From Paguma larvata (lineage: Eukaryota > Chordata > Mammalia > Carnivora > Viverridae): 64,000 bases of DNA. Under the pieces are notes generated by a model, which was not told where the DNA came from, did not search any database, and was given only the letters and a program-made list of their open reading frames with translations. Positions within the stretch are counted from its first letter, which is position 1; each line of letters begins with the position of its first letter. The stretch covers positions 41,812,659 through 41,876,658 of the forward strand of contig CM057842.1 in the NCBI GenBank assembly GCA_030068075.1, written 5' to 3'. Of the stretch, positions 1-10,284 are shown piece after piece. The translations under genes and the position numbers were made by a program.

Positions 1-634
1 TGTTCTATTCTTCTCACATCTTGTTAGTTTTCTCTTTCCCCTATCAAAAACAAAACCACAAAATTCCCTCTAGAGCGTTCTGAGAGTCCCTTTCATAGAT
101 AGGAGGAGAATAAACTTCATTTAACATCAATATAATTTATCAGAGTGATTCTGATTCTATGTAGGCAAATTCTAAATGACATTAAATCCAAATTCCCCTC
201 ATTCAAGATGTGTCAGATTTACTGCCCATCCATTAATCCCACTAGATTTCATAGTGCCGTTTTATCTGCTAATAACGTTTTTTATGAGATTGCTATTGCA
301 TACGAGCTTTTTCTGTGATATCTGTGCACAGGAGGCAGGTTTATTGTTCTTTACACTTTCTTTTAATGTCAGTTTAGACTCTGATTCCATGACCCTTTAA
401 AGTGAGAGGCAGACTTCCAGGAAGAGGAAATAGGTTACTTTATAAAATGATCTGAAATTTTGTCATGTCAGGAGCCTACCATGTGTTAAGATACTTCCTG
501 AGGCATGCATTGCTTCCAGTAGCATTTCACTTCAAAATCACATTCTGTTAATACCATTTCCCAGTTAAAATGGACTTCAACTGATACCGCATGTAAGCAG
601 TAGCAGAAGCTTTAAAAATAAAGTGACTAAAAGT
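1..634. other. Single-copy AT-rich DNA, nothing recognised
   Basis: No repeat consensus, RNA gene or convincing coding frame is visible. The 74-codon frame at 176-400 has no protein-like pattern and no splice context. Probably intergenic or intronic sequence. Confidence 0.5.
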
Positions 635-850
635 GAGGGTTCTGGCAATAGATCACACGGCTTCAAAACCTGTGCTCACATGCCATGTGGTCTTTGGTAA
701 GTTCTTTGACCACTGTTTCCTGTGTTTAACCTGGAGACCATGATAACACCAAGCTTGTTACTCATGAGTGTTGTTCAAGTTTGCCCATGCTTTTCATGTT
801 AAGTAGCATCTGGTACACGGTGAGAAGTCAACAAATGCTCACTTCCACTG
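635..850 (+). repeat. MIR SINE fossil, sense
   Basis: The order of degraded blocks follows the MIR consensus: a ggttctggc start, a cttcaaaacctgtgctc block, a gtggtctttggtaagttctttgacc block (the gtgacctt-gggcaagt core), tttcctgtgtttaacctgg, and a 3' end with a gtagcatctggtacacgg block and a caacaaatgct terminus. Divergence is high, as expected for this Mesozoic tRNA-derived SINE. It is inert. Confidence 0.6.
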
Positions 851-1007
851 TTATAAATCTGGAAGGGATCATCTAACGAGACATCACCATTGTCAAATGG
901 GTAAACTGAGGGTCAGACATCACATAATCAACTTAAGTGTTTTGGCTGTTTGTGCCCACTTGTGCTTTGCCCTTGACTGAAGAAAGTTTGAGTGCAGGGA
1001 CATTTGG

Positions 1008-1085
1008 GGCAGACCTGAGTTCACGTTCCATCTCTACCTCTCATTTCTTTTATGACCCTGAACAAGTTCCTAAATCTTTCTGTGA
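1008..1085 (+). repeat. MIR SINE fragment, sense
   Basis: The order gacctgagttcacgttcc, tgaccctgaacaagttcct and ctgtgagtctcag follows the MIR core (acctgggttc, tgaccttgggcaagt, ctctgagcctcag). It stops where an opposite-strand MIR begins, so the two share the joint at about 1085. Confidence 0.5.
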
Positions 1086-1200
1086 GTCTCAGAAAGGTTA
1101 AATAATTTACCCAAGGTCACGCAACTCCCGAGCAGGAGAACTCGGATTCAACTCAAGTAGGTCTGATTCTAAAATGAGTGTTTTGTGTCCTACAATGTTA
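1080..1200 (-). repeat. MIR SINE fragment, antisense
   Basis: It reads as the complement of MIR: gagtctcagaaaggttaa, taatttacccaaggtcacg, cagg..ggattcaactcaag and a terminal gtgtcctacaatg. It abuts the sense MIR to its left. A further weak antisense MIR-like stretch (gaggcagagccggcactagaac) follows at about 1288-1316. Confidence 0.55.
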
Positions 1201-1353
1201 AGAAGTTGCTTTATGTAGCATGTCTGTACATATTACTTTTGGTCAATGAAGAAACAAGTTAAATGTCTCATGCACCGTTGGAGCAAATTGAGGCAGAGCC
1301 GGCACTAGAACTGGGAATCAGTAAGTGAGCAGTTAAATGTTCTTCTCACAAGA

Positions 1354-1487
1354 TTGGTGATTCTCAACCCTCCTTGCTGCACATTAGACTTACCCCAGAG
1401 TTCACCTTAAGAATACATTTACCTGGGGCCCCATCCCAGACTAATTATTTCTTCCTCAGTCTAAGGCGCCTTGCTAAGAACCACTAC
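1354..1487 (+). mobile_element. hAT-Charlie MITE remnant (MER5-like)
   Basis: The left end ttggtgattctcaaccct and the right end taagaaccactac resemble the inverted termini of MER5-type hAT-Charlie elements (cagtggttctcaa / ttgagaaccactg). The inside carries gctgcacattag and tgggg-ccccatcccagac blocks of the same family. Non-autonomous, no transposase, internally shortened. Confidence 0.6.
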
Positions 1488-1799
1488 CTTGACCCAAATA
1501 GTACCAAGAGGATCATTTCACAAAAACAGCCAAACTACCAGCTTGCTTCCAAATTAATTGAACTCAGATCTGTTCTGACCCATAGGTGATGTTGTTTCTA
1601 GCTCCCACTTCTTTACCCAACGTGCTTTAGTATTTTTGGCCTGCTCTGTCTCAAATATATGCTAGTACCTATAAAGAAAAAAAAAAAAAACGAACTAAAA
1701 ATAATCCTCCAAGGCCTTCATTAATTCTGCACTGATTTGTTACTTCTTATCTGACTTGTCTCCTCCTCTGAGCTATTATATTCCACTTTTAGCTTAGTG

Positions 1800-2320
1800 T
1801 TACTGACAGCCCTGACAGCCCTGAAGAGCTTCAGTGATGCCTACAGACTTAAGGTTAAGTACCCCCCACCCAGGGCTACCAAGACCTCTATGACTTAGTC
1901 TTAAGCAACCTTTCCAAACGTACCTCCGATGAACCTACCATCATTTTACGTGCTTTAAAGATAATTTTAACTGCATAGTTTTCTGAAAACTATGTGGGAT
2001 TATCCTCACCCTTCTTGGCTTTGTTTCTGCCTTACACCTCTGTACGTGAGTCTTCCATTTGCTCTGTGATGAAGCCCAAGCTGTGTTCCGCCTTTCCTAT
2101 CTTTGCTATTTATTCCTGAAAGTAGAAATCCTATCAAAGCCATTGAAATGGCACTCCCTCGAAGCTTTCACTGATGGCTTTCTCCTCTCAATATCCCTCT
2201 GTTAGATTTCCAAAGCACATTTTCCTAATCTCTCGCATGGAGTTTTTCTCTTTGTAATGTACTTTTCATATAAGGGCAGGGACTCTTTTGGATTCATCTT
2301 TACATCCCACACATCTCAAA
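1800..2320 (+). repeat. L2 (CR1-like) LINE 3' fragment, sense
   Basis: A run of weak matches in the order of the L2 3' region: a cttcagtgatgcctacag block, ctgtgatgaagcccaagctg, ttgctatttattcctg, and finally agggcagggactctttt with ttcatctttacatcccac, which matches the L2 terminus (gggcagggactgtgtct...tgtatccccag). Very old and non-coding. Confidence 0.55.
1974..1994. other. Perfect 10-bp-arm palindrome
   Basis: CATAGTTTTC and GAAAACTATG are exact reverse complements separated by one base. It lies inside the L2 remnant. No function is implied. Confidence 0.9.
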
Positions 2321-2674
2321 ACATAGGAAGGAACTTTCAACTTCTCTCTTGAAAAAATCTGCCACCCAGTCTCAATCCACATGGGCTTAATGGGGCCTGA
2401 TGAAGGATAGAGCATGGGACTTGGTCTCAGCCATCCTGTGTGTCCCATTCTGTAAGCCATGGTGATTGGCTCTAGGTTGAGTGCGTGACTTCAGCTGTTC
2501 ATGGGACAAATCTTAGTGATCTTCTTAGAATTTAAACCTGTAAGTGTATAGATGCAGCAATCTTTTGATAGCCGTCCTGCAGTCATGAGTGAAAAAACTG
2601 TCTCAAGTAACACTAAGGGATGAAGAAATGTCATATACTAGGGACATATCCAGAAACCCTTTCTCCAGATGGAC
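2321..2674. other. Single-copy DNA
   Basis: No recognisable repeat or coding pattern; the small antisense frame at 2266-2460 is not protein-like. Confidence 0.4.
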
Positions 2675-2683
2675 TTTAAAGCT

Positions 2684-2898
2684 TGGGGCGCCTGGGTGGC
2701 TCAGTTGGTTAAGTGGCCGACTTCGGCTCAGGTCATGATCTTACGGTCTATGAGTTCAAGCCCCACATCGGGCTCTGTGCTGACAGCTCAGAGCCTGGAG
2801 CCTGCTTCGGATTCTGTGTCTCCCTCTCTCTCTCTCTCTGCCCCTCCCCTGCTCATGCTCTGTCTGTCAAAAATAAATAAACATTAAAAAAAAATTTT
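2684..2898 (+). repeat. Feliform CAN-SINE (SINEC_Fc-type), sense
   Basis: Full-length copy: GGGGCGCCTGGGTGGCTCAG head with the Pol III A box, B box around gagttcaagcccc, cagagcctggagcctgcttc body, CT microsatellite and aataaataaacattaaaa tail. It is flanked by the duplication TTTAAAGCT (2675-2683 and 2899-2907). The 72-codon frame across it is the SINE read through. Confidence 0.95.
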
Positions 2899-2907
2899 TT
2901 TAAAGCT

Positions 2908-5540
2908 AGACCTACCCCTGGACCTTCCAGTTATGTAACATAAGCCAATGCAAGTTAAGTCTTCTGTACCTTGAAACCTATTGAAATAACTAACATAAGA
3001 CATCACTCAGTAACTGCTAACTAACCCAACATCAGAATATACTCTTCAATCAACAATATTAACATGAGAAAGGGGAGGGTTATATAGCCAACTCCTTTGG
3101 TGTAGTTTGACTACATTTTTAATTTTTCAAGTTTTGCTTCTCTTAACCTTAAAGCTGTAGTCCATTAAAATTTATCTGACATGAGGCTACAGAACACACA
3201 AAGATAGAAAAGATACTCACGTCCCTCTGCTCCTCTGTTAATCCCATTATCTAGTTTGACTTTGCAATGTAGAAAATGGCGATGCTCTCCTCCAATGAAT
3301 TTAATCGTAAATTAGGAAATTCAGTAAGGCTCAGAAAAAGATCAAAGATTTAAAAAAAAAAAAAAAGCAAAAAGAGAAACTTGCATGTCCAGATCGTGTG
3401 CCTTATATTTAAGACAACTTGAAGTTCTTTCAGGTATTCGTAAAACCAAGAGAAAAATCGATGAGAATTAAGGTCAGAGGAGAGGACCAATCAGACTAAT
3501 GCAGGTTTATCACGTTTGGGGTACAAAGTGGCTGTTGTTTACCCCGAGTCCATCATCTGTCTAGGGATGACAGCAAGTATTGTTTGCTCGTTTTCACACA
3601 CACAGGACTGAGGTGGAGATAATGCTGCTAACACCGTGATGCATTTTGAAGCGTTCAAGGGCACCAGGATCACAGGTATCACTTGTAAACTCTTGGAGAG
3701 CAGGTGGAACACTTGGGAGGAGTGTTGCTCCAGGATCAGGAAGGGAGAGCGAGGGGTGGTACAGAACCACCAAGGAGGCAGCACATGCTAGACCGAACTA
3801 CCACACAGCAGAAAAAAACTGTAAAAGAAAAGGTGAAGAGGAAGGTGGTGCAAGGGAAGCAGATACAGAAATGTGGGATGCCTCAAATAGTCTTTTCTGT
3901 CTTGAATAGATAACCTCGCGTCCATCTGTGAGAGCGTGAACTACCTCTGGATTTACAGAGATCGTGCTGAAGCCACTGTTACATACAAACTTATCCGCTC
4001 AAATTTATCCACACGCATGCATGTCGGCTGTACTATCCTTGTGTTCGTGCTGGAGACAGATATTTGGGACATGTTAAAGAGAAAGCTGCTCTTCTCTATT
4101 GGGAACGATTAAGGTGGAGAGCTTGAAATGGCACTTGAAGTACCACGCAAATTCTAATGGTGCCAAGAAACCCACGCTCAGCTCAAGGGTCTGAGGCGTG
4201 ACTGAGCTGAGACGTGGCCTTTTGAGGTGGCTGGAGAAGGAACAAACAGGTTGTTGCCCAGGCCTAGGATCTGGCCTACGGATCGCCGGCACCTTCCAAG
4301 AGAAACCTTTGCAGGCTCAGAAAACTGTCACAGAACTGGGAAAAGGATATGCAATCACTTACACAAATAGTGAAATAGAACACATCATTGGACTTGCTCT
4401 CTGCTGGTATTCGAAACTTACCAAATTTTCATGCCTATAAAAGATTAAAGAAAATCTGTGAGTGATGTCTTCTGCAAAGATAATCCTCTAACATGTCAAA
4501 AAAAAATGTGTGCCCTTTAAACAATTTAGACCACCAAAAGTAGGAAGTAAGTGAATGTCTCTCATGGTTAACAGGAAGGAAATGGAGAAGGAAGTGATCC
4601 AGGCAAGGTGTCAATGAAACATACTAGGGTTTTGATCCGAGGGAGGAATTATTTTAGGAAACTCAGAGGAAAAATGACCAATTTATCCTGGGACTTGATA
4701 ACTGTTATAGGAACAGCAATCACACCTGTTAATGCGACTACTTTGTTGCATACAAGCTCTTTGCTTTATTTTATCCCTTAATATTTAATTGAAAAACAAC
4801 CACGTGTGTGTGTTCAGAAAGATAAAATAAATAGATATATATACACATATATGCATATATAGATATAGTCAATATATATCTATACAGACGTATGTAAATA
4901 CCAGCCTTAGAAAGGGGCAAGGTTTATTTTTGATTGGATGAGAATTAAAAAGGTTGAGTAGCATGTCTGCTTGGAGAAACTAGTGGCGGTCACCAGGAAT
5001 TGAGTGACCAGGAGTTGAGAAGTACAAGGAGAAGACGCCTCTAAAAACAAACAAATAAAAAAAAGTATGACTGCTCTCTCACTTTTCAAAGTCACTGTGA
5101 TTTACCCTCTCTTGTTTACTCATTCGTTATTTTCCCCCAGAGATAAATAACTATTGCATTTTTTCTTGTATGCATGTCGGTGATTCTCACTCTTGACACC
5201 CACACACCTGGAAGTTCCCCTTCCATAGGTGGTCTCGGGGATCCGGGCTTGAGGGAACACAGCAAGTCCCCCATATTTAACTACATAAATGCCCAAGGTT
5301 CTGTCGCAGCCACTCTTCAGCCTGGACTTGGCCAGGCAATTTTGGAATTGACTTTTCTAACTTGCAAGACTTAGCTCTTCCTTGAACTCGAATGAACCTT
5401 CCAATTTCAATACCTGTTACAATACTTAATGTCTAACAAGTTGGATGGGCAGTGGCTATATGATACTCACTGTGAAATTCAAATTCACTGAATTTTGAAA
5501 CTTTTTATAATGGGACATTGGGAAATATTAGCAAGGTGAC
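2908..5540. other. 2.6 kb of single-copy DNA
   Basis: No interspersed repeat is recognised with confidence. It contains an A14 tract near 3352-3365 and a short TA-rich stretch at 4836-4885. Frames at 3539-3784, 3646-3909, 4074-4292 and 4198-4440 overlap each other on both strands in a slightly CpG-richer part (about 3900-4330), with no recognisable protein motif. I treat them as chance. Confidence 0.4.
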
Positions 5541-5619
5541 ATCTTTTTTTTTTTTTTCTTTTTCTCTTCCCCCTTCCTCACCCATTCCCCCTCCTCTTCC
5601 TTCTCCTCCTTCTTCTTAG
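5541..5619 (+). repeat. Polypyrimidine tract
   Basis: About 79 bases, almost all C and T, beginning with a T14 run and ending tcttcttag. It looks superficially like a splice acceptor, but no exon follows. Such tracts can adopt triplex DNA in vitro. Confidence 0.8.
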
Positions 5620-5794
5620 TAATTCTTAGGTCATTCTCTCTCGGTGTAAAACAGGGCAAGAAAAATGGCAAATTATAAACCATGTGATGAAGAAAAGGAG
5701 ACTAGACAACTCCTGCCAAACTGAAATATTTAATAATTATTTTATAAGATTATGTTTTTGATTGATTGTGATGATGATAATTATTATCTCTCAT

Positions 5795-5995
5795 TTATGA
5801 AACCATACTATAGGCCAGTCATCTATATGTCTTATCTAATTTAATTCTACAATCACTTTAGGAAGTAGCTATTGTAATTTTGATTTGTTTACAAATGAGC
5901 TAGCTGAGGCTTAGGGAGGTTAAATTAATTAACCAGCCTGTTTAGGCTAACTGGAGGACCAGGTTTCAGCCCTTGTCCTAAAGCCAGCTACTCTG
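5795..5995 (-). repeat. MIR SINE fossil, antisense
   Basis: Reads as complemented MIR: actataggccagtca, cttatctaatttaattctacaatc, aggaagtagctattgtaattt, acaaatgagctagctgaggc, agggaggttaa and ccaggtttcagccc, all in consensus order. Confidence 0.75.
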
Positions 5996-5999
5996 GAAT

Positions 6000-6438
6000 T
6001 ACATTATAAAAAATATTCTGGATATAACATGTGAATAAGGGGCATTTCAGAATACCATCGGAAGCTGCCAAGTCATGACAGAGAGGAGACACTAGCAAGC
6101 TTTAATCTATGATTGTATTTGAAATTTGCCAACTACGAAATAAACATCAAAGGCAGCTCCCTCAGCCAGATGTGTTCGTTGTTTCTTCACCTGTGAGCCT
6201 GTTCGCTGCCCAGGAGGAAGGGAGCAACGTCTGGGCTAAAAGGCTATCTCTGCTGTCCATTCACTCGTTGGCCTTTGTACAAACACTGCCAGCAGTACCT
6301 CACTTAGGATGGAGTGCAGCCGAGTTTTCTATAACAGGAACATCAATCAACTAAAACTGGAGTAAACCAGCAAACACGTTTCACTGAGATCACCAGCAAG
6401 TAATCATCACACAGATCATCAGATACTAATGCTTCTTG
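6000..6438. other. Single-copy DNA
   Basis: No repeat recognised. The frame at 6109-6354 has no stop for 81 codons but no motif, and its codon pattern is unremarkable. Confidence 0.4.
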
Positions 6439-6439
6439 A

Positions 6440-6478
6440 CAAAAAACAAACAAACAAACAAACAAACAAACAAATAAA
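6440..6478 (+). repeat. (CAAA)n microsatellite
   Basis: About eight CAAA units following an A-run and ending in caaataaaac. It may be the remnant A-rich tail of an old retroposon, but no body is recognised upstream. Confidence 0.9.
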
Positions 6479-6854
6479 ACAGAAAACTAGACCAACTGAG
6501 TTGATGATTGAAGGGGCAAGGCCTTGTTTTGTGCACTTGTTACCTACGAGTATACTAGAATCTTCTCTTCCTGTTCATTTCCTTAGTCACATTATAACCA
6601 TAACTCATTGAATTTTTAAATTAATTGCTGAATAAGTGGTGAGATTTTTTATCCTTTTAGCTTCCTTTACTTTTATTTCCTGATATTTTTAACTCAGTAG
6701 ATACATGATTTGATCATTTGTGCTGAAATTATTTGCCCTACACCTGTCATCTCCTAAAGTCGAATCAGTAATACCTATATACTTGTAACTTACATAGTTA
6801 TAAAAATTCACATTTAGTTGGCAAACCTCTGTAATATACCTAGTTTAAGAACTA

Positions 6855-7010
6855 TTATGTTTTGAGTACTTTGTGTTTGTCAGGCACTACTGAGAGATAT
6901 TTATTTAACGTATAGTTCACAGAGTGTTTAAGCAACATCACACAGTACATGGCAGACCTGAAATGCAAACCTAGGCAATAGTGCCCCAGGTCCTACCCTC
7001 TGAACCTAGT
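6855..7010 (-). repeat. MIR SINE fossil, antisense
   Basis: Complemented MIR order: ttgagtactttgtgtttgtcaggcact, then agcaacatcacacagtacatggcagacctgaa, then caggtcctaccctctgaacc. Highly diverged. Confidence 0.5.
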
Positions 7011-7094
7011 GATGAGTGATAACATGACAGTTAAACTTTTGAAACATCACCATATGTCAAATAATCACTTGGAATTTTAATAACTTTTTAAAGC

Positions 7095-7298
7095 ATTTTT
7101 TAAAGTTTATTTTTGTAAAAGAGAGAGGGTGATCATGCGTAGGGAAGAAACAGAAAGGGGGGGAGAGAGAATCCCAAGCAGGCTCCTTGCCATCAGTGCT
7201 GAGCTGGACATGGTGCTTGAACTCACAAACCATGAGATCACAACTGAAGCCAAAATCCAGAGTCTGATGCTTAACTGACTAAGCCACCCAGGTAACCC
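7095..7298 (-). repeat. Feliform CAN-SINE, antisense
   Basis: Complement of the SINE: tttaaagtttatttttg tail side, GA-rich stretch, atcccaagcaggctcc, accatgagatcac and the head complement taactgactaagccacccag. Diverged, with no clear target duplication. It lies 142 bp from an opposite-strand SINE at 7441. Confidence 0.85.
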
Positions 7299-7440
7299 TG
7301 GACATTTAATTAGGTTTAAAAATTGTTAACAGTTTTGAAAGCAGGAGTAGAATCCTTTTTTATTAAGACAGCATCAGTGCTGCTGTTTCAAAGAACTTAT
7401 TTGTTCAGGTCTAACCTTTGTGTTTCAAAAAGCTCTCCCT

Positions 7441-7641
7441 GGGGCATCTGGGTGGCTCAGTTGGTTGAGCGCCAGACATCGGCTCAGGTCATGATCTCGT
7501 GATTCCCGGGTTCAAGCCCCATGTTGGGCTCTCTGCTGTCAATGCAGAGCCTGCTTCACACCCTCTGTCTCCCTCACCCTACTCCTGCTCCAGCCTCTCT
7601 CTGTCTCTCAAAAAGAAATATACATTAAAAAAAAAAAAAAA
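7441..7641 (+). repeat. Feliform CAN-SINE, sense
   Basis: GGGGCATCTGGGTGGCTCAG head, gggttcaagcccc B box, cagagcctgcttc body, CT region and A-rich tail. A degenerate duplication flanks it (ctctccct before, ctcaccct after). It forms an inverted pair with the SINE at 7095-7298. Confidence 0.92.
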
Positions 7642-7649
7642 CCTCACCC

Positions 7650-8174
7650 TGTGACCCCGTGAGCCATTTCAAAAGTAGAGGAAGAGAAAAAGGAAGAAAG
7701 AGAGATCTCATTTTAGTTGCTGTCTTCTTTTGCATGACAGAAACACTTGAGTTTCATTACAATGGGGGATTATCTGCTTCTACTTGCCAAGATTTTCTCA
7801 ATTACTGAGCAAATGCTGGTGAAAGAGACACGCTTGAAAGTTTCTACAAGGGCATCTAATCTTGATCAAAAATCACCGCATCTCCATTGCTCTGAAATGC
7901 CCTACACCAAAGTGAAGCAGGGAAAATACCGGGAAACACCTTCCGGTATGCAAAGCGTCATTTCCTGCAGGTGATGGCAGTGAGGGCTGCAAAGCAGTCA
8001 CTCTCAATTGACTACCACTCAGAATTTAGGCAGGATTTTTTCATTAATGAGTGTTACAAACCCAGCAGAGACTGTCTCACCAAAAACAAACAAACAAAAG
8101 AAAGCAAAAAACAAAAACAAAAACAAAAAAAGGAAAAACGGAAAGGAAAACGTAAAAGGAAATTTATTGAGTCC
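7650..8174. other. Single-copy DNA with A-rich stretch
   Basis: No repeat body is recognised. At 8080-8160 an A-rich low-complexity stretch (caaa / aaaac / ggaaa units) produces artefactual lysine-rich frames. Confidence 0.4.
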
Positions 8175-8330
8175 TGTAACTAAAAATTCTTTTTTTTTCC
8201 TTCCAAATTTTTATTTAAATTCTGGTTAGTTAACATATAGTGTAATATTGGTTTCAGGAGTAGAATTTAGTGATTCATCACTTCCATGTAACACCCAGTC
8301 CTCATCATAACATGTAACTAAAAATTCTTT
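8175..8330 (-). mobile_element. Severely 5'-truncated L1 (120 bp) with perfect TSD
   Basis: The insert at 8193-8312 is the complement of the carnivore L1 3' end: poly-T, ttatttaaattctggttagttaacat, gtgtaatattggtttcagg and aacacccagtcctcatcata. It is bounded by the identical 18-bp duplication TGTAACTAAAAATTCTTT at 8175-8192 and 8313-8330, the hallmark of target-primed reverse transcription. Non-coding. Confidence 0.93.
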
Positions 8331-8837
8331 AAGTGTCTGAATTTTGGCAACGCTTGTTCCGGGTTTAAAAAAATTTCATTAGAAGTCTCCCTCAGCCCTA
8401 CTTCTGTCTATGTTAGCTTTATTTTTGGGACATTCTTCATGGAATCAAGGATTAACATCACTCTTAGTGAAATAATATTTTGACCAAAAGAAGGCAAGAC
8501 GGAAACAGCAGGTGCCAGTGGGCTGTGATTTCTTGATCGACGACAGCTTTATTTTAGGGGATCTGTGGTTTCCAGTATTGGAGGCTCTCCTCTTGCCATC
8601 AGACTCAGTGTATAAATGCCTTTCTCTCATGTCACCACTGTCACCATGGAATTTTCATGCCATTAGCACTAGTGGAACATGTTCACCCAACCCGAATCTT
8701 AGTGTCAGCCTTCCTTCCCTCCAAGCCCCTTACTTCTTACATATTTGTCACATCAATCCATTCATCCCTGTTACTCATTTAGATAAAAACATTGCTGTTA
8801 TCATTATTCTCTCTAACTCATGACTTCTCCCTTTTAA
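8331..8837. other. Single-copy DNA
   Basis: Includes a 103-codon frame at 8512-8823 with no recognisable domain, overlapped by an antisense frame. I judge it non-coding. The right edge grades into the L2 fragment. Confidence 0.4.
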
Positions 8838-9575
8838 TCCATTCTCTATGCTGTCCTCAGTGTGATGTCTTTAAAATACAAATTGTGCCATACCACCTCT
8901 TTGTTTAAAAATCATCAAGGGCTTTCAAATGTTGTTAGAATAATATCCAAGGGCCTTTGCCTGCTGTACATGGTTAGCATGCCCTTCTGTGATTTTGCCG
9001 CATGAAATGGTAGCTACTGGTTACATGTGACCATTTAAATTGAAATTAATTAAATTAAATAAAATTAAAAATCCATTTCTTCAGCTCGCTAACCACATTT
9101 CAAGTGCTCAGTAGCCACATGTGGCTAGTGGTTATGTGTCAGATGGTACAAATATAGAATATTTTCATCATTGTAGAAAATTCTAATAGAACATAAAACG
9201 TTACTGTTCTGTGGTCTCATATCTGTTTACTATCCAACTGTTTTCTCACATTAGTGCTGAACCACTTGTAGTATCTGAATGAATCATGCATATTCATGGC
9301 TCCGTAGCTTTGCTCATTGTAGTTCTGCTGTTCTTCATGTTTCCCCCGATAATAAGCACTACCCATTCTTTAAGTCCCAGCTAAGACGTTGAAGGCAACT
9401 CTGAGCTCTGGGATTCTGCTAATTGTTTTTAACACATTTTGTGCCGATTTGTACCTGACCACACAATGGTAATGTTAACTGGTTTGTGCCTGACTCCGTA
9501 TGTGACAGTAAACTTTGAATTCAAAGGTCTGCTTCTTTGTTTTTCTCTCAGCACCAAGCACAATGAGTGGCATGG
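8838..9575 (+). repeat. L2 LINE 3' region, sense, interrupted by a hAT MITE
   Basis: The left part (8838-9000) matches L2: ccattctctatgctgtc, gtgtgatgtctttaaaatacaaat, accacctctttgtttaaaa, atatccaagggcctt. The right part (9290-9575) resumes with cttcatgtttcccccg, ttctttaagtcccagctaagac and the terminal gcaccaagcacaatgagtggc. The insertion at about 9003-9195 splits it. Confidence 0.65.
9003..9195 (+). mobile_element. hAT-type MITE nested in L2
   Basis: It shows the internal near-palindrome typical of one hAT-Charlie non-autonomous family: gtagctactggttacatgtgac on the left, gccacatgtggctagtggttatg on the right, with an A/T-only centre (aattaattaaattaaataaaatt) and an end close to ttctaatagaaca. 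The exact family name is not assigned. Confidence 0.6.
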
Positions 9576-10092
9576 AAGACAAACACAAGTATATCTTTGT
9601 TAAAATGTCAAAAATTATGTAAAAAGTGCAGTCCTTTTGACTTCGTTAAACAAAGTCAAATTTTAAAAGTAATGGAAGTAATAGATATAGATGACTTTTT
9701 GGTAGTCTGCTATAGTATCAACATAGCATTAACTTACTTCCAACATTCTTCAGCCTTAGTCCATTTTCAACTGGCTCCTCCAATATCCTTACCTACTCAA
9801 CACTGGGCAAGTCTTCAAATGGGTTGAGGTTCAAGGATGATCTAAGTTAAACACCTTTCGAGAAATAACAATAATTAAAGTTTAATGAATTGCTGAAGGC
9901 TTCTGGAGAGTATCATAAATTGTACAGAATAATTATATCCACATTAGAGATTGTATGTCTTTTTCATATGAATATTTTATGGGTATAGTATCCACAAGAA
10001 CAAGAATGAGAAAAGAGATGGAGAAGGAGGAGAAGACCCGACACCTCCATATAAAGAGAGAAAGAACTATTTTTCATTTAAAACTTGATAAC
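9576..10092. other. Single-copy DNA
   Basis: No repeat or gene seen. The 86-codon frame at 9567-9827 starts inside the L2 end and carries no motif. Confidence 0.4.
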
Positions 10093-10206
10093 AGGGACAC
10101 TTGACTGACTCAGTCAGTAGACCATGCAACTTTTGATATCAGGGTTGTAAGTTAGAGGCCCCCTTTTGGTAGAGAGATTACTTAAAATCAAGAAAGAAAG
10201 AAAGAA

Positions 10207-10274
<68 letters not shown>

Positions 10275-10284
10275 AAAGAAAAAA
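10093..10284 (+). repeat. Older CAN-SINE with (GAAA)n tail
   Basis: Head gggacacttgactgactcag, then agtagaccatgcaacttttgat, a ggttgtaagtta B-box block and tagagagattacttaaaatcaag. This is the older carnivore-wide CAN-SINE type, without the CT body of the feliform copies. Its tail has grown into an AGAAA/GAAA microsatellite at 10190-10284, which creates a spurious Lys/Glu-repeat frame. Confidence 0.85.
10190..10284 (+). repeat. (GAAA)n microsatellite
   Basis: About 95 bases of GAAA units with an AAAGAAAAG interruption near 10201-10210 and another at the right end. Pure purine strand; probably length-variable. Confidence 0.95.

Noticed and set aside
2684..2770. tRNA-like A and B boxes in this and other SINE heads
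   Set aside because: They are parts of tRNA-derived SINEs; no copy folds into a complete cloverleaf with an acceptor stem as a tRNA gene would.
4198..4440. 80-codon frame in a CpG-richer stretch
   Set aside because: An antisense frame overlaps it, no motif or splice signals are visible and composition is ordinary.
5541..5619. Polypyrimidine tract ending in AG, like a splice acceptor
   Set aside because: No open exon or donor follows; simple CT-rich low-complexity sequence explains it.
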